NCBI RefSeq assembly: GCF_030294945.1
Contig: NZ_AP018448.1
Coordinates: 8,218,501-8,282,500, forward strand
Origin: Streptomyces graminofaciens
GTDB taxonomy: Bacteria > Actinomycetota > Actinomycetes > Streptomycetales > Streptomycetaceae
Reading direction: 5' to 3'
Length of the DNA: 64,000 nt
In this document: piece by piece, positions 8,670 through 17,869 of the stretch
Position numbering within the stretch: the stretch's first letter is position 1
Layout of the letters: the number at the start of each line of letters is the position of its first letter
Made by a program: the position numbers and the translations under genes
The notes under the pieces: generated by a model
Seen by the model: the letters and a program-made list of their open reading frames with translations, nothing else
What the model was told of the DNA's origin: nothing
Database searches by the model: none

Positions 8670-10442
8670 TTACAGGGGGGCTATCGGGTTTTTCAGGGTG
8701 CCGACCAGTTGCAGGGCGCCCGCCGGGTCCGTCAGGTCCACCATCTGCTTGTTGTTGCGGAGCTGGAGGCGGTTGAGGCAGGACAGGGCGAACTCGGGGG
8801 CGAACATGTCGTACTGGGCGAACTTGTCGGCGAGTTCGGGCATCGAGTGCTGGTAGTCGCGGACGGTCTCGGCGACCGTGCGCCAGAACTCGTCCTCCTC
8901 CAGGACCCCCTCCTCGGCCAGGTTCGCGGCGAGGAAGCGGAAGAAGCAGTCGAAGACGTCCGTGAAGATCGACAGGAGCTTCTTGTCCTCGGGGACCTCC
9001 ACGCGCAGCCGCTCGACCGCCGGCGGCAGCACCGCCTGCGGGTCCATGACCGCGATCTCCTCGGCGATGTCCTTGTAGATCGCCCGCTCGACGACACCGT
9101 CCTTCACGACGAGGATGACGTTCTCGCCGTGCGGCATGAAGACGAGGTCGTAGGCGTAGAAGCTGTGGAGGAGCGGGGTGAAGTACGCCTTCAGATAGCG
9201 GCGCAGCCACTCCGTCGGGGTCAGGCCCGAGCGCTCGATCAGCGCGGCGGCGAAGCCGTTGCCCTCGTGGTCGACGTGGACCAGCGAGGCCATCGTCGCC
9301 AGCGACTCGCCCTCCAGGAGCGAGGCGACCGGGCTCTCGCGCCACAACGCGGCCAGCATCTTGCGGTACGCGGAGTACTTGTCGGTGGCGGCCTCGTACT
9401 CCAGGTGGCGGTAGCCGACGGCGGCGCGCTCGCGGATGATCGACAGGCCCGTCGACTTCAGCACCGGGTCGCTGTCGATGAGTCCGGCCAGCCAGTCGTT
9501 GATGGCCGGGGTCGCCTCCATGTACGCCGCCGAGAGGCCGCGCATGAAGCCCATGTTGAGGACGGACAGGGCCGTCTTCACGTAGTGCTTCTCGGGGCTG
9601 GAGCTGTTGAAGAAGGTCCGGATCGACTGCTGGGCGAGGTACTCGTCGTCACCCTCACCCAGGCACACCAGGTTCCGCTGGGCGACCTCGGCGGCGAAGG
9701 TGACGGTGAGCTTGTTCCACCACTGCCAGGGGTGGACCGGGATGAAGAGGTAGTCGGCGGGGTTCAGCTCCAGTTCGGTGAGCACGGAGTTGAAGCGGGT
9801 GACCGTCTCCGCGCCCAGCTCGTCCCGGAGGAACGCCTCGTACTCGATGCCGACGCCCGCCGTGAACGCCGCCCGTGAGCGGTGCGCGGCCAGCCAGACC
9901 AGGCGGACCGGGCTCGCCGTCTCGGGGGCGTACGACAGGTACTCGTGGACGCCGAAGCCGAGGCGGCCGTTGTTGGCGACGAAGCAGGGGTGGCCCTCGG
10001 TCATCCCGGTCTCGATCGCCTGGAAGCCGCTGTCCACGAGGTCGGAGACCGGCGTCTGCGGCTTGGTGAGCTTGTAGCAGGTGCCGGCCAGGGTGGAGGA
10101 GATCTCCTCCAGGTAGACCGGGAGGATCTCGTCGCTCAGGCCGAGGGACCGCTTCAGCTCGATGAAGAAGTCCAGGGCGGCCAGAGGGAGGTCGACGCCG
10201 TCTCGTTGACGGGAGATCGAGTCGGCGTCGACCTGCCAGTGGTCGAGGGCGCGCCGGACGGCGGTGAACCCGTAGCGGGTCGAGCCGTCGTCGCTGCGGA
10301 CCTCGAAGCGGCCGTCGGCGGTGGCCTCCGGCGTGATGAGCCGCTCATGGGCGAACTCGGCGAGGGCCTTGCGGATGAGCAGGCGGTTGGCCCGTGCCCA
10401 GTGGTGGGGGGACAGATGCGCCACGGCATCGGACAGGGTCAT
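8670..10442 (-). CDS. desD: desferrioxamine synthetase DesD (IucA/IucC NIS synthetase)
   Basis: 590 residues, normal for the NRPS-independent siderophore synthetases. The IucA/IucC ATP-binding region is recognisable (EGHPCFVANNGRLGFG..., YLFIPVHPWQW, SPEKHYVKTALSVLNMGFMRGL). The FhuF-like C-terminal half includes the SFYAYDLVFMPHGEN stretch. It oligomerises and macrocyclises N-hydroxy-N-succinyl-cadaverine with ATP to give desferrioxamine E and relatives. It is the last gene of the desABCD operon; its ATG overlaps the desC stop (ATGA). It should be iron-repressed through the box before desA. Confidence 0.95.
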   Translation of the reverse strand: MTLSDAVAHLSPHHWARANRLLIRKALAEFAHERLITPEATADGRFEVRSDDGSTRYGFTAVRRALDHWQVDADSISRQRDGVDLPLAALDFFIELKRSLGLSDEILPVYLEEISSTLAGTCYKLTKPQTPVSDLVDSGFQAIETGMTEGHPCFVANNGRLGFGVHEYLSYAPETASPVRLVWLAAHRSRAAFTAGVGIEYEAFLRDELGAETVTRFNSVLTELELNPADYLFIPVHPWQWWNKLTVTFAAEVAQRNLVCLGEGDDEYLAQQSIRTFFNSSSPEKHYVKTALSVLNMGFMRGLSAAYMEATPAINDWLAGLIDSDPVLKSTGLSIIRERAAVGYRHLEYEAATDKYSAYRKMLAALWRESPVASLLEGESLATMASLVHVDHEGNGFAAALIERSGLTPTEWLRRYLKAYFTPLLHSFYAYDLVFMPHGENVILVVKDGVVERAIYKDIAEEIAVMDPQAVLPPAVERLRVEVPEDKKLLSIFTDVFDCFFRFLAANLAEEGVLEEDEFWRTVAETVRDYQHSMPELADKFAQYDMFAPEFALSCLNRLQLRNNKQMVDLTDPAGALQLVGTLKNPIAPL

Positions 10443-10984
10443 ACAGCCACTCCTCGTGCGGCCAGGCTGTGCCTTTCGAAGAACTGCTCTCGCCTGCAGA
10501 AGCTGAGCAGCGCGCGCTTCTCCGGCTTGTCGATCTCGCGCTCGGGGACGAAACCGACGACTTCGTTGAGGGCGTGGACCGCCTTGTTGGTGACATCGGG
10601 CTCGACGACGACCCGGCGGGTGTACGGATCGGCGAACAGCTCCGCCATCACGGCGGTGATGACGGCCTTGGTGAAACCGTGGACGGGGCGGTCGGTGGGG
10701 GCGACCAGGAAGTGCATGCCGACATCGCCGGGCTCGGGCTCGTACAGGCCGACCAGCTCGACGTACCGGGGGTCGTACCTCTCCATCAGGAACGCCGGCT
10801 CGCCGTCGTGCAGACCGAGGAACGCGTCGTGGTGCTCGTGCGCCGCGATCTCCATATAGGCCCGCTCGACGTCCTCCAGTCTCGCGTCCTGCATCATCCA
10901 GAACGCGGCCTTGGGGTGCGTGACCCAGCCGTGGAGCAGCTCGGCGTCCTTGAGGGGGTCGAGGGGACGGAAGGTGAGGTTCAT
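10439..10984 (-). CDS. desC: N-hydroxycadaverine acyltransferase DesC (GNAT)
   Basis: 181 residues. It belongs to the GNAT acyltransferase group found in siderophore loci ([31 protein letters not shown]..., [52 protein letters not shown]). It transfers succinyl or acetyl from CoA to N-hydroxycadaverine. Start and stop overlap desB and desD by ATGA, so it is translated as part of the four-gene operon. Confidence 0.93.
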   Translation of the reverse strand: MNLTFRPLDPLKDAELLHGWVTHPKAAFWMMQDARLEDVERAYMEIAAHEHHDAFLGLHDGEPAFLMERYDPRYVELVGLYEPEPGDVGMHFLVAPTDRPVHGFTKAVITAVMAELFADPYTRRVVVEPDVTNKAVHALNEVVGFVPEREIDKPEKRALLSFCRREQFFERHSLAARGVAV

Positions 10985-12258
10985 ACGGCGAACTCCTGGA
11001 ACGCGATCGTCTTCTCGACCGGGTAGTACTCGGTGCCGAGCAGCTCGCGGATGATGTACGAGTTCCGGTACGGGCCCATGCCCAGGTCGGGCGAGGTGAC
11101 GCTGTGCGCGTGGACGCCCGCGTTCTGCAGGAAGATCCCGCGGCCGGTGGTGTCGATGGCGTAGTTGCGGGCCACGTCGAAGTTGCCCTGGGAGTCGTAG
11201 CGGAGGCGGCTTCTCACCGGCCGCAGGAACTCCGGCTCGGTGTACTTGTAGCCGGTCGCCAGGATCAGGCCCTGCGAGCTGATCTCGTAGTCCTTCTCCT
11301 GCTCCTCCTGGCGCAGGCCCAGCGTGTAGGTGCCGTTCTCGTGGCTCACGCTGGTCAGCGCGGAGTTGGTGAGCAGGCGCGTGGGGAGCGGGCCGCCGAG
11401 GCTCTTCTGGTAGAGGAGGTCGAAGATCTCGTTGATGAGGTCTCCGTCGATGCCCTTGAACAGGCCCTTCTGCTGGGCCGTGAGCCGGTAGCGCGTGGCC
11501 TCCGGCAGCTCGCGGAAGTAGTCGATGTACTCCGGGGAGGTCATCTCCAGCGTGAGCTTGGTGTATTCGAGGGGGAAGAAGCGCGGGGAGCGGGTGACCC
11601 AGTTCAGCCGGTAGCCGTGGACGTCGATCTCGCTGAGCAGGTCGTAGTAGATCTCGGCGGCGGACTGGCCGCTGCCGACCAGCGTGATCGAGTCCTTCTT
11701 CTGCAGCTCCGCCTTGTGCTGCACATAGCGGGAGTTGTGGATGAAGTCGCCGCCCAGACCCTGCGCGGCCCCCGGTATGTGCGGCGGCGTGCCGGTGCCG
11801 AGGACGAGGTGGCGGGCGCGGAGCACGTCACCGGCCTCGGTGCGTACGAGGTACACGTCGTCCTCGTACGTCACCTCCGTCACCGTCGTGTCGAAGCGGA
11901 CGTTGCTCAGCCGGTTCGCGGCCCAGCGGCAGTAGTCGTCGTACTCGACCCGCAGGGGGTAGAAGTTCTCGCGGATGTAGAACGAGTACAGGCGGCCCGA
12001 GTCCTTCAGGTAGTTGAGGAAGGAGTACGGGGAGGTCGGGTCGGCGAGGGTGACCAGGTCGGACATGAACGGGGTCTGGAGGTGGGCGCCGTCGAGGAAC
12101 ATCCCCGAGTGCCACTCGAAGGCCGGCTTCGAGTCCAAAAAGATCCCGTCGAGCTCGGCGATGGGCTCGGTGAGGCAGGCGAGGCCGAGGTTGAAGGGTC
12201 CCAGTCCGATGCCGATGAAGTCGTGCGTTTTCACGGCGGGTTCAGGAAGCGCGGTCAA
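10981..12258 (-). CDS. desB: cadaverine N-monooxygenase DesB
   Basis: About 425 residues. The N-terminal FAD site is [14 protein letters not shown]. The rest matches L-lysine/L-ornithine N-hydroxylases: [36 protein letters not shown], the NADPH site [15 protein letters not shown], and LILATGYKY. It hydroxylates cadaverine to N-hydroxycadaverine. TTG 12258 is chosen because a GGAGAG lies upstream; TTG 12270 or GTG 12234 are alternatives. It overlaps the desA 3' end, suggesting translational coupling. Confidence 0.92.
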   Translation of the reverse strand: MTALPEPAVKTHDFIGIGLGPFNLGLACLTEPIAELDGIFLDSKPAFEWHSGMFLDGAHLQTPFMSDLVTLADPTSPYSFLNYLKDSGRLYSFYIRENFYPLRVEYDDYCRWAANRLSNVRFDTTVTEVTYEDDVYLVRTEAGDVLRARHLVLGTGTPPHIPGAAQGLGGDFIHNSRYVQHKAELQKKDSITLVGSGQSAAEIYYDLLSEIDVHGYRLNWVTRSPRFFPLEYTKLTLEMTSPEYIDYFRELPEATRYRLTAQQKGLFKGIDGDLINEIFDLLYQKSLGGPLPTRLLTNSALTSVSHENGTYTLGLRQEEQEKDYEISSQGLILATGYKYTEPEFLRPVRSRLRYDSQGNFDVARNYAIDTTGRGIFLQNAGVHAHSVTSPDLGMGPYRNSYIIRELLGTEYYPVEKTIAFQEFAV

Positions 12259-13684
12259 GGGACTCTCCAAGGTACTGCTCGGCGTGGCCGGCGATCAGAT
12301 CGAGTACGGCGGCGATGTCCTCGGCCGTGGTCTCGGGGTTGAGCAGGGTGAACTTCAGATAGTGGCGACCGGCGACCTTGGTGCCCGCGACCACCGCGTC
12401 GCCCGAGGCGAACAGGGCCTTGCGGGCGTACAGGTTGGCGCGGTCGATCTCCGCCGGGTCGGTGACGGTCTCGGGGATGTAGCGGAAGACCAGAGTGGAC
12501 AGCCGGGGCTCGACGACCACGTCGTAGCGCGGGTCTGCGGCGAGCAGCTGCCAGCCCTCCCCGGCCAGGTCGCAGACCTCGTCGAAGAGCCGGCCGATGC
12601 CGTCGGCGCCCATCGTGCGCAGCGTCATCCACAGCTTGAGCGCGTCGAAGCGGCGGGTGGTCTGGAGGGACTTGTCGACCTGGTTGGGGATGCGCTCCTG
12701 CACCATGCGGCGCGGGTTGAGGTACTCCGCGTGATAGGTGGCGTGGCGCAGGGTGGCGGCGTCCTTGACCAGTACGGCGGAGGAACTCACCGGCTGGAAG
12801 AAGGACTTGTGGTAGTCGACGGTGACGGAGTCGGCGCGCTCGATGCCGTCGAGGAGGTCGCGGCGCTTCAGCGAGGCGAGCAGACCGCAGCCGTACGCGG
12901 CGTCGACATGCATCCAGGCCCCGAACTGCGCGCACAGCTCGGCCGTCTCGGGCAGCGGGTCGATGGAGCCGAAGTCGGTGGTGCCGGCGGTGGCGACGAC
13001 GGCCATGGGGACGAGGCCGGCGCTGGTGCAGCGCTCCAGCTCACGGGCGAGGGCGACCGTCTGCATCCGCTTGTTGGCGTCGACGGGGATGGAGACGACC
13101 GCGTCCTGACCGAGGCCGAGCAGTTTCGCCGACTTCTTGACGCTGAAGTGACTGACCTCGGAGGCGAAGACGCGCAGTTTGGCGAGGGAGTCGGTTTTGG
13201 CCTCCTCGCGGGCGAGCAGCAGCGCCTGGAGGTTGGACTGTGAGCCGCCGGAGGTGAACACGCCGTCGGCGGCCTCGCCGAAGCCGATGCGCTCGTTCGT
13301 CCAGTCGATGAGCTTGCGCTCGATCAGGGTGCCGCCGGCCGACTGGTCCCAGGTGTCGAGGGAGGAGTTGACGGCCGAGAGGACGGCCTCGCCGAGCACG
13401 GCCGGGATGACGACCGGGCAGTTGAGGTGGGCCAGGTAGCGCGGGTGGTGGAAGTAGATCGCGTCGCGGAGGTAGACGTCCTCCAGCTCGTCCAGCACCG
13501 CGGTGGTGTCGTGCAGCGGCTTGTCGAGGTCGATCTGCTCGATGCGGGGGGAGAGGGCGTCGACGGTGACACCGGTGAACGGTCGGTCGGTGGTGGCGAG
13601 TTTGGCCGCCACCCGCTCCACGCCTTCGGTCACGGTGCGGCGGTACCGCTCCGCGGTCGTGTCATTGAGCAGGTGCGAGCGCAT
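12242..13684 (-). CDS. desA: lysine decarboxylase DesA (PLP)
   Basis: About 480 residues from ATG 13684, which has GGAGG 8 bases upstream; the frame is open further but the extension has no ribosome site. Group II PLP-decarboxylase features are clear: [28 protein letters not shown], and the PLP lysine in [13 protein letters not shown]. It decarboxylates L-lysine to cadaverine, the first step of desferrioxamine synthesis. It is the promoter-proximal gene of desABCD, and an iron box lies about 75 bp upstream of its start. Confidence 0.94.
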   Translation of the reverse strand: MRSHLLNDTTAERYRRTVTEGVERVAAKLATTDRPFTGVTVDALSPRIEQIDLDKPLHDTTAVLDELEDVYLRDAIYFHHPRYLAHLNCPVVIPAVLGEAVLSAVNSSLDTWDQSAGGTLIERKLIDWTNERIGFGEAADGVFTSGGSQSNLQALLLAREEAKTDSLAKLRVFASEVSHFSVKKSAKLLGLGQDAVVSIPVDANKRMQTVALARELERCTSAGLVPMAVVATAGTTDFGSIDPLPETAELCAQFGAWMHVDAAYGCGLLASLKRRDLLDGIERADSVTVDYHKSFFQPVSSSAVLVKDAATLRHATYHAEYLNPRRMVQERIPNQVDKSLQTTRRFDALKLWMTLRTMGADGIGRLFDEVCDLAGEGWQLLAADPRYDVVVEPRLSTLVFRYIPETVTDPAEIDRANLYARKALFASGDAVVAGTKVAGRHYLKFTLLNPETTAEDIAAVLDLIAGHAEQYLGESLDRAS

Positions 13685-13757
13685 GGGGAGGTCCTCCGAG
13701 CGGGGCGGTCCGGGTGGGACGGAGAGGTGAGTGCGGGGGATGATCACATCGTCCAAC

Positions 13758-13776
13758 TTAGGTAAGCCTAACCTAA
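13758..13776. promoter_or_regulatory. DmdR1-type iron box upstream of desA
   Basis: TTAGGTAAGCCTAACCTAA is a near-palindrome. Its reverse strand differs at one base from the known Streptomyces iron box TTAGGTTAGGCTCACCTAA. It sits ahead of the desABCD operon and should bind the Fe2+-repressor DmdR1. Confidence 0.9.
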
Positions 13777-13865
13777 CTAATGTGGGCGAAGGCCTGACTC
13801 ACCCGTGACTGTCGTCACTTCGGTCACTCCGGTCACTCAGGCCACGCCGTATACGCGTCCGCCGA

Positions 13866-14723
13866 CTAGTCGCCCTGCTCCCGCAACTGCTCCTCGGTCA
13901 GGCCCTCACGCCAGTAACCGACGAACGTCACCCGCCGCTTGTCGATCCCGCGCTCCCGCACGAGATGCCGGCGCAGCTCCTTGACCCGCCCGGACTCACC
14001 GGCGATCCAGGCGTACGGCAGCTCCGCGGGCGGCAGCCGGGCGGCGCGGATCGCGTCGAGCGCGGCTGGGGCACCCTCGTCGCGCACGAGCCAGGTGATG
14101 TGGGCGTCGGCCGCGCTGACCAGGTCCTGGACGTCCCCGGCGTGGTGGACCTCCAGCCACACCCGGGCCGGCGTACCGGCGGGCAGCGACTCCAGGATCG
14201 CGGAGGCGGCGGGCAGGGCCGTCTCGTCGCCCCAGATCAGCACCAGGTCGGTGTCCTCGGGCGGACGGAAACGGATGGCGCGGTTGTCGGCGATCGCGGG
14301 GCCGAGGAGGACGACACGGTCGCCCTGCCCGGCGGCCGAGGCCCAGCGGGAGGCGGGTCCGGCGGGCACGGCGGCGCCCGGCTCCACGCCGTGCAGCACG
14401 AAGTCGATGTCGATCTCGGTGGTCGTACCGTGGGCGTCGGTGCGCAGGGCCCGCAGGGTGTACGAGCGCATCACCGCCCGTACGTCGTCCGGCAGTTCAC
14501 GCCATCCCTGCCACCAGCCCTCGCCCAGTTCGTGGGGCACGGCCGGGGCGTCCTGCCCCGGGTGCGGCAGGAAGAGGGAGAGCGACTGGTCCCGGCCGTC
14601 GGAGTGGAAGTGCCGCAGGTCGTCCCCCGCGAACGAGACCCGGACGAGCGACGGCCCGAGCCGCGTCGTCCGCACGACCTGAAGGGAGAAGAAACGGAAC
14701 GGGGCGGCTACGGCCGTCGTCAT
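13866..14723 (-). CDS. siderophore-interacting protein / ferric-siderophore reductase
   Basis: 285 residues with AGGAG upstream of ATG 14723. It has the SIP architecture: an FAD-binding barrel (RVSFAGDDLRHFHSDGRDQSLSLFLPHPG, VMRSYTLRALR) and a C-terminal NAD(P)H domain (LIWGDETALPAASAILESLP, YAWIAGESGRVKELRRHLVRERG). It probably reduces ferric iron from imported desferrioxamine in the cytoplasm. It lies between desE and desA on the same strand, with a hairpin separating it from desE. Confidence 0.9.
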   Translation of the reverse strand: MTTAVAAPFRFFSLQVVRTTRLGPSLVRVSFAGDDLRHFHSDGRDQSLSLFLPHPGQDAPAVPHELGEGWWQGWRELPDDVRAVMRSYTLRALRTDAHGTTTEIDIDFVLHGVEPGAAVPAGPASRWASAAGQGDRVVLLGPAIADNRAIRFRPPEDTDLVLIWGDETALPAASAILESLPAGTPARVWLEVHHAGDVQDLVSAADAHITWLVRDEGAPAALDAIRAARLPPAELPYAWIAGESGRVKELRRHLVRERGIDKRRVTFVGYWREGLTEEQLREQGD

Positions 14724-14761
14724 GAGATGGCTCCTGAGTCGACGTCAGCGAGTCGTGGAGG

Positions 14762-14791
14762 CCCGCGCCCCGGTTCCTTCAGGGGCGCGGG
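14762..14791. terminator. hairpin of the CCCGCGCCCC family after desE
   Basis: CCCGCGCCCC and GGGGCGCGGG form a 10-bp GC-only stem with a 10-base loop between the desE stop and the reductase start. Identical arms recur at 49459-49487, so it belongs to an interspersed intergenic element. It probably limits read-through from desE. Confidence 0.6.
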
Positions 14792-14862
14792 GCCGGGACA
14801 CTATGCGGCTCCGCCGCGCGGGCGCGACGAGCCGCAGTCGGTCCGCGGCTCACATGCCACGC

Positions 14863-15909
14863 TCAGCCGACCTTCTTGGCGTTCTCGATCGCTTCCGCCA
14901 GCTCTTCGAGCAGCGGCGTGCACTTGTCGTACGACAGAATCGGCTCGGGCGAACGGGAGATGACCTGCCCGGCCTTCACCGCGGGCAGCTTCTTCCATGT
15001 GGCCTCGGTGATGTCCGCCGGCTGAATCGTCGACGACCGGTCGTCCATCATGATGATGTCGGCCTCGTACTTGTCGACGTTCTCCCAGCTGAGGCTCTCG
15101 TACCAGCCGCCGCCCTCGGCCTTGGCCTTCTCGGAGGGCTCGACGAAGTTCACGCCGAGGGCCTTGAAGTACTCCAGGTCGATGGAGAGGTTGGTGCCGG
15201 AGACGTAGAAGATGTCCTGGCTGGCGGAACCGGCCAGGACCTTGAGGTCGGGCTTCGCCTTGGCGGCGGCGCGCAGCCGGGTCGCGGCGGCCTCGAACTT
15301 CTTCTTCGCCTCGGTGACGGAGGAGGCCTTCATGTCTGCGCCGAGGGACTCCGCGAGCTCCCAGATGCGCTGCAGCGGCTCGGTCAGCTGGCGGTCGTAC
15401 ACGGAGATGCCGACGCTCGGGGCGAGCTTGGCGATCTTGTCCTTGGACTCCTCGGGCACGTACCAGAGGGTGCCCGCGTCGTCGAACATCGTGGTGATGA
15501 GGACGTCGGGGGAGAGGGCCGCGTACTTCTCGACGCTGAACTCGCCCCAGGTGTTGCCGAGGACCGTGACCTTGCTGATGTCGAGGTCGCCGGCCTGGAC
15601 GTCGGCCTTGCCGTCCTGCGTCCTGGTCGGGCCGAAGACGCCCTTGACGTCGACGCCGTAGTCGTACAGCGCGGCGGCGACACCCACGAACGCGACGATG
15701 TTCGCCGGGGTCTTGTCCGTCTTCACGGTCGTGCCGCGGTCGTCCTTGAAGCTCCAGGGGCCGGACTTGGCCGCGGGCGTCTCCTTGCCGGAGCCGGCGC
15801 TGTCGCTCGACTCGTCACCGCAGGCGGCGAGCACGGCACCGAGGCCGAGTGCGCCACCGGCGGCGAGGAGGCCACGACGGGTGAGATGGGCGGCTCTGGC
15901 GTTGGACAT
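14863..15909 (-). CDS. desE: ferric-siderophore ABC transporter substrate-binding lipoprotein DesE
   Basis: 348 residues. The N-terminus is an RR-containing lipoprotein signal (HLTRRGLLAAGGALGLGAVLAAC) with lipid Cys at about 31. The rest is a class III periplasmic-binding fold (PNIVAFVGVAAALYDYGVDVKGVFGPT..., FSVEKYAALSPDVLITTMFDD, DIIMMDDRS). It should bind ferrioxamines at the cell surface and pass them to an ABC permease that is not encoded in the window. Its own iron box is about 55 bp upstream. The gene order desE-reductase-desABCD matches the S. coelicolor locus from memory. Confidence 0.92.
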   Translation of the reverse strand: MSNARAAHLTRRGLLAAGGALGLGAVLAACGDESSDSAGSGKETPAAKSGPWSFKDDRGTTVKTDKTPANIVAFVGVAAALYDYGVDVKGVFGPTRTQDGKADVQAGDLDISKVTVLGNTWGEFSVEKYAALSPDVLITTMFDDAGTLWYVPEESKDKIAKLAPSVGISVYDRQLTEPLQRIWELAESLGADMKASSVTEAKKKFEAAATRLRAAAKAKPDLKVLAGSASQDIFYVSGTNLSIDLEYFKALGVNFVEPSEKAKAEGGGWYESLSWENVDKYEADIIMMDDRSSTIQPADITEATWKKLPAVKAGQVISRSPEPILSYDKCTPLLEELAEAIENAKKVG

Positions 15910-15961
15910 GTGTGTGGCTACTTTCGAACGGGGCGGTGATCGCCCGGGGGTGAGTTCGAAG

Positions 15962-15980
15962 GTAGGTTAGCCTAACCTCA
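15962..15980. promoter_or_regulatory. iron box upstream of desE
   Basis: The core AGGTTAG-C-CTAACCT is a perfect palindrome within GTAGGTTAGCCTAACCTCA, matching the DmdR-type consensus in the centre. It lies about 55 bp before desE and should make the binding protein iron-repressed. Confidence 0.88.
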
Positions 15981-16255
15981 CTGCTTGTCCAGGGGGCGGT
16001 TCCATCTTTGAGTTCCCTGTGAATCGAAGGCGTATGGCGCCGACCGGCGTCCATTAGATGTGTGTGCCGTCGCTTGTGATGTGAATGCGAAGGTCCGCGT
16101 GAGGGGTGTGGAGCAGGGCCGAGGGTGGCTCGGGCGTTCCACGTGGCCGATCGGTGGCCCGCCCGGGCGCTGTCCTGGCATGCGCACGCCTGCACCGCAA
16201 GTCATGGTCCGGTCGAAGTTCAGCCACTGTTCGGGCGGGGCGCCGCACGCCAAGT
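15981..16255. other. unassigned intergenic stretch
   Basis: No coding frame with convincing codon use or ribosome site was found between the desE iron box and the palindrome at 16256. It marks the left junction of the accessory block. Confidence 0.5.
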
Positions 16256-16272
16256 GAATTCGTTTCGAATTC
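16256..16272. promoter_or_regulatory. AT-rich 17-bp palindrome, possible operator
   Basis: GAATTCG-TTT-CGAATTC is a perfect inverted repeat in an AT-rich patch unusual for this genome. A further GGAATTCAATTC follows about 15 bases downstream. It lies 276 bp before the small peptide gene and could bind a regulator of that locus. No regulator gene is adjacent. Confidence 0.5.
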
Positions 16273-16410
16273 CGTGCTCTTCGGGAATTCAATTCATGGA
16301 CCGGGGATCCTAGTGGAACCCTGTCGAGAACCGCTCAAGACCTTTTCGCGATTCTGCGAAGGCTGATTCCGGAAGCGATGGGCTTTTTTAGCCAGGAATC
16401 GTTGGGGGTC

Positions 16411-16440
16411 TTGCCGGGGCGGAAACGCCGGATCTAATGT
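16411..16440 (+). promoter_or_regulatory. candidate promoter of the peptide locus
   Basis: TTGCCG (16411-16416) and TAATGT (16435-16440) are separated by 18 bp, close to a housekeeping -35/-10 pair. A start about 7 bases downstream would give a ~100-base leader before the peptide gene. Confidence 0.4.
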
Positions 16441-16547
16441 CCAATGCGTCGGCAGGACGAATAGCGGCCCAGGCTGCAAAAGGGCTTCTCTTCTCTCCCG
16501 GCCGGCCTGTCGGAGAACTGCGAACAATTGCGGAGGAGGTGACGAAA

Positions 16548-16610
16548 ATGGACCTCGACATCGAGATCATCGAGGACGGCCAGGTGCTGCTGCACCACCC
16601 GTCCCTCTGA
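16548..16610 (+). CDS. 20-residue peptide, putative RiPP precursor
   Basis: ATG 16548 is preceded by GGAGGAGGTGA, one of the strongest ribosome sites in the window, with 5 bases spacing. The product is MDLDIEIIEDGQ followed by VLLHHPSL. The first part is acidic and amphipathic, like a recognition leader. The second is a short hydrophobic core with two adjacent His. A perfect 16-bp hairpin follows at 16636, then an oxidoreductase whose N-terminus looks like a PqqD/RRE fold, a JmjC oxygenase and an exporter. From memory the DLDIxxIExG pattern resembles FxLD-type leaders, but the Cys/Ser/Thr-rich core of that class is missing. The ribosome site and context support translation; the role as a modified-peptide precursor is inference. 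Confidence 0.65.
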   Translation: MDLDIEIIEDGQVLLHHPSL

Positions 16611-16635
16611 TTCGTCCCGCGCGGACGAACGGTAA

Positions 16636-16671
16636 GTCCGACTGTGATGCCTCACGGCATCACAGTCGGAC
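16636..16671 (+). terminator. attenuating hairpin after the peptide gene
   Basis: GTCCGACTGTGATGCC and GGCATCACAGTCGGAC form a perfect 16-bp stem with a TCAC loop, 25 bases after the peptide stop and 37 before the next start. There is no T-run. Such hairpins between precursor and enzyme genes are common in peptide clusters, where they protect or terminate the abundant short transcript. Confidence 0.75.
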
Positions 16672-16708
16672 CACACCCGAGAGCGCAGTCGCTGAGAGGG
16701 AGACGTGA

Positions 16709-17806
16709 ATGAAGGTCCGCCGTCCCGAACACCTGGTTCTGCGATGGCTTCCCGAGGGACTGGAGGCCGGCGTCCCGGGGCGGGCGCAGTGGGTCAGGCT
16801 CTCGGACGATCTGCGCAAGGTGCTCGACCGGGCCGGTGACGGAATCGACCTGGACGAACTGGCAGGCGCGTTCGGCCCGGAGCACGAGGCGCAGGTGCGC
16901 CGGGCGGTGACCGGTCTGCTCCGGCTCGGCGTCCTCGCCGCCGTGGACGACACCCGTCAAGTGCCACCCCTGTGGCAGCGTTGGGGTGGTCTGGCGGAGC
17001 GCTTCCACATCGAGGCACGGGACGTCGACTATCTCGTCGACTCACCCCGGCGGGCCGACGAGGTGGAGGCGATCCTCGCCGAGGGCGACGCCCCTCCGGC
17101 CTACAAGGAGTACGCGGACAGCCCCGTCGTGCTGTTGCCGCGTCGGCCCCTGCCGCTGACGAAGCCCGTGGACGACGTCTTCGCCGGACGGCGTACCCAT
17201 CGCCGGTTCGCGGACGTTCCCGTCTCCCTCGACCAGCTCGGGACGCTGCTCTTCCACAGCTTCGCGCCGCACCGGTTCATCGACGGCGCGGACTTCGGGG
17301 TGCAGCAGTGCCGGGTGAGCGCCTCGGCCGGGGGCCGGCACGAGGTCGAGGCGTACATCGTCGTCCACAACGTCACCGGCGTACCGCCCGGCCTGTACCA
17401 CTACTCGGTGGTGCGCCATGCGCTGGAACTCCTGGACGCCAAGGCGGACCGTGCGCGACTGGCCGACCTGACCTATCACCAGGAGGCCTCGTACCAGGGC
17501 GCGTTCACCGTCGTCACCACGGCCGTCGCCAATCGCCTGGCCTGGAAGTACCGTCACCCACGCGCCTATCGCCTGTGGATGTACGACGCCGGGCACTACG
17601 GGCAGACCTTCGCGCTCACCGCCACGGCTCTGGGGCTCGGTCCCTTCCAGACCGTCGCCTTCGCCGACAGCCGGATGGAGCGGTTCCTGGGCGTCGACCC
17701 CGATGACGAGTTCACCGTCTACCTGTTGGCCGCGGGGGTTCCGGAGGGGCCCGCCTCGCTCCTCCCGGCCGACTTCGCCTTCCCACGCCCGGGAGCGGTG
17801 CGATGA
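16709..17806 (+). CDS. RRE-like/SagB-type FMN oxidoreductase
   Basis: 365 residues with a GAGGGAGA ribosome site. Residues 1-80 (LRWLPEGLEAGVPGRAQWVRLSDD...LDELAGAF...RRAVTGLLRLGVL) look like a winged PqqD/RRE peptide-binding module. A linker follows to about 150. Residues 157-350 are a SagB/ThcOx nitroreductase domain: the FMN-binding DVFAGRRTHRRFADVPVS, HSFAPHRF, SASAGGRHEVEAYIVVHNVTGVPPGLYHY, and a C-terminal DAGHYGQTFALTATALGLGPFQTVAFAD. In azole RiPPs such enzymes oxidise azolines to azoles, but no cyclodehydratase (YcaO) is encoded here, so another dehydrogenation is expected. First enzyme of a plus-strand operon. Confidence 0.82.
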   Translation: MKVRRPEHLVLRWLPEGLEAGVPGRAQWVRLSDDLRKVLDRAGDGIDLDELAGAFGPEHEAQVRRAVTGLLRLGVLAAVDDTRQVPPLWQRWGGLAERFHIEARDVDYLVDSPRRADEVEAILAEGDAPPAYKEYADSPVVLLPRRPLPLTKPVDDVFAGRRTHRRFADVPVSLDQLGTLLFHSFAPHRFIDGADFGVQQCRVSASAGGRHEVEAYIVVHNVTGVPPGLYHYSVVRHALELLDAKADRARLADLTYHQEASYQGAFTVVTTAVANRLAWKYRHPRAYRLWMYDAGHYGQTFALTATALGLGPFQTVAFADSRMERFLGVDPDDEFTVYLLAAGVPEGPASLLPADFAFPRPGAVR

Positions 17807-17869
17807 CACAGCGGTTCACAGCGGTTCGTCCCCCCGCACCGGGCTTCCCCCCAGCCGCAGGAGTGGGTC

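Noticed and set aside
16548..16610. The 20-residue frame as a transcription-attenuation leader peptide
   Set aside because: It has no run of codons for one controlled amino acid, and the downstream genes are not amino-acid biosynthesis genes; a precursor role fits the context better, though not proven.
16709..17806. Azole-forming RiPP (TOMM) cluster
   Set aside because: A SagB-type enzyme is present but no YcaO or cyclodehydratase is found, and the candidate core has no Cys or Thr and only one Ser.
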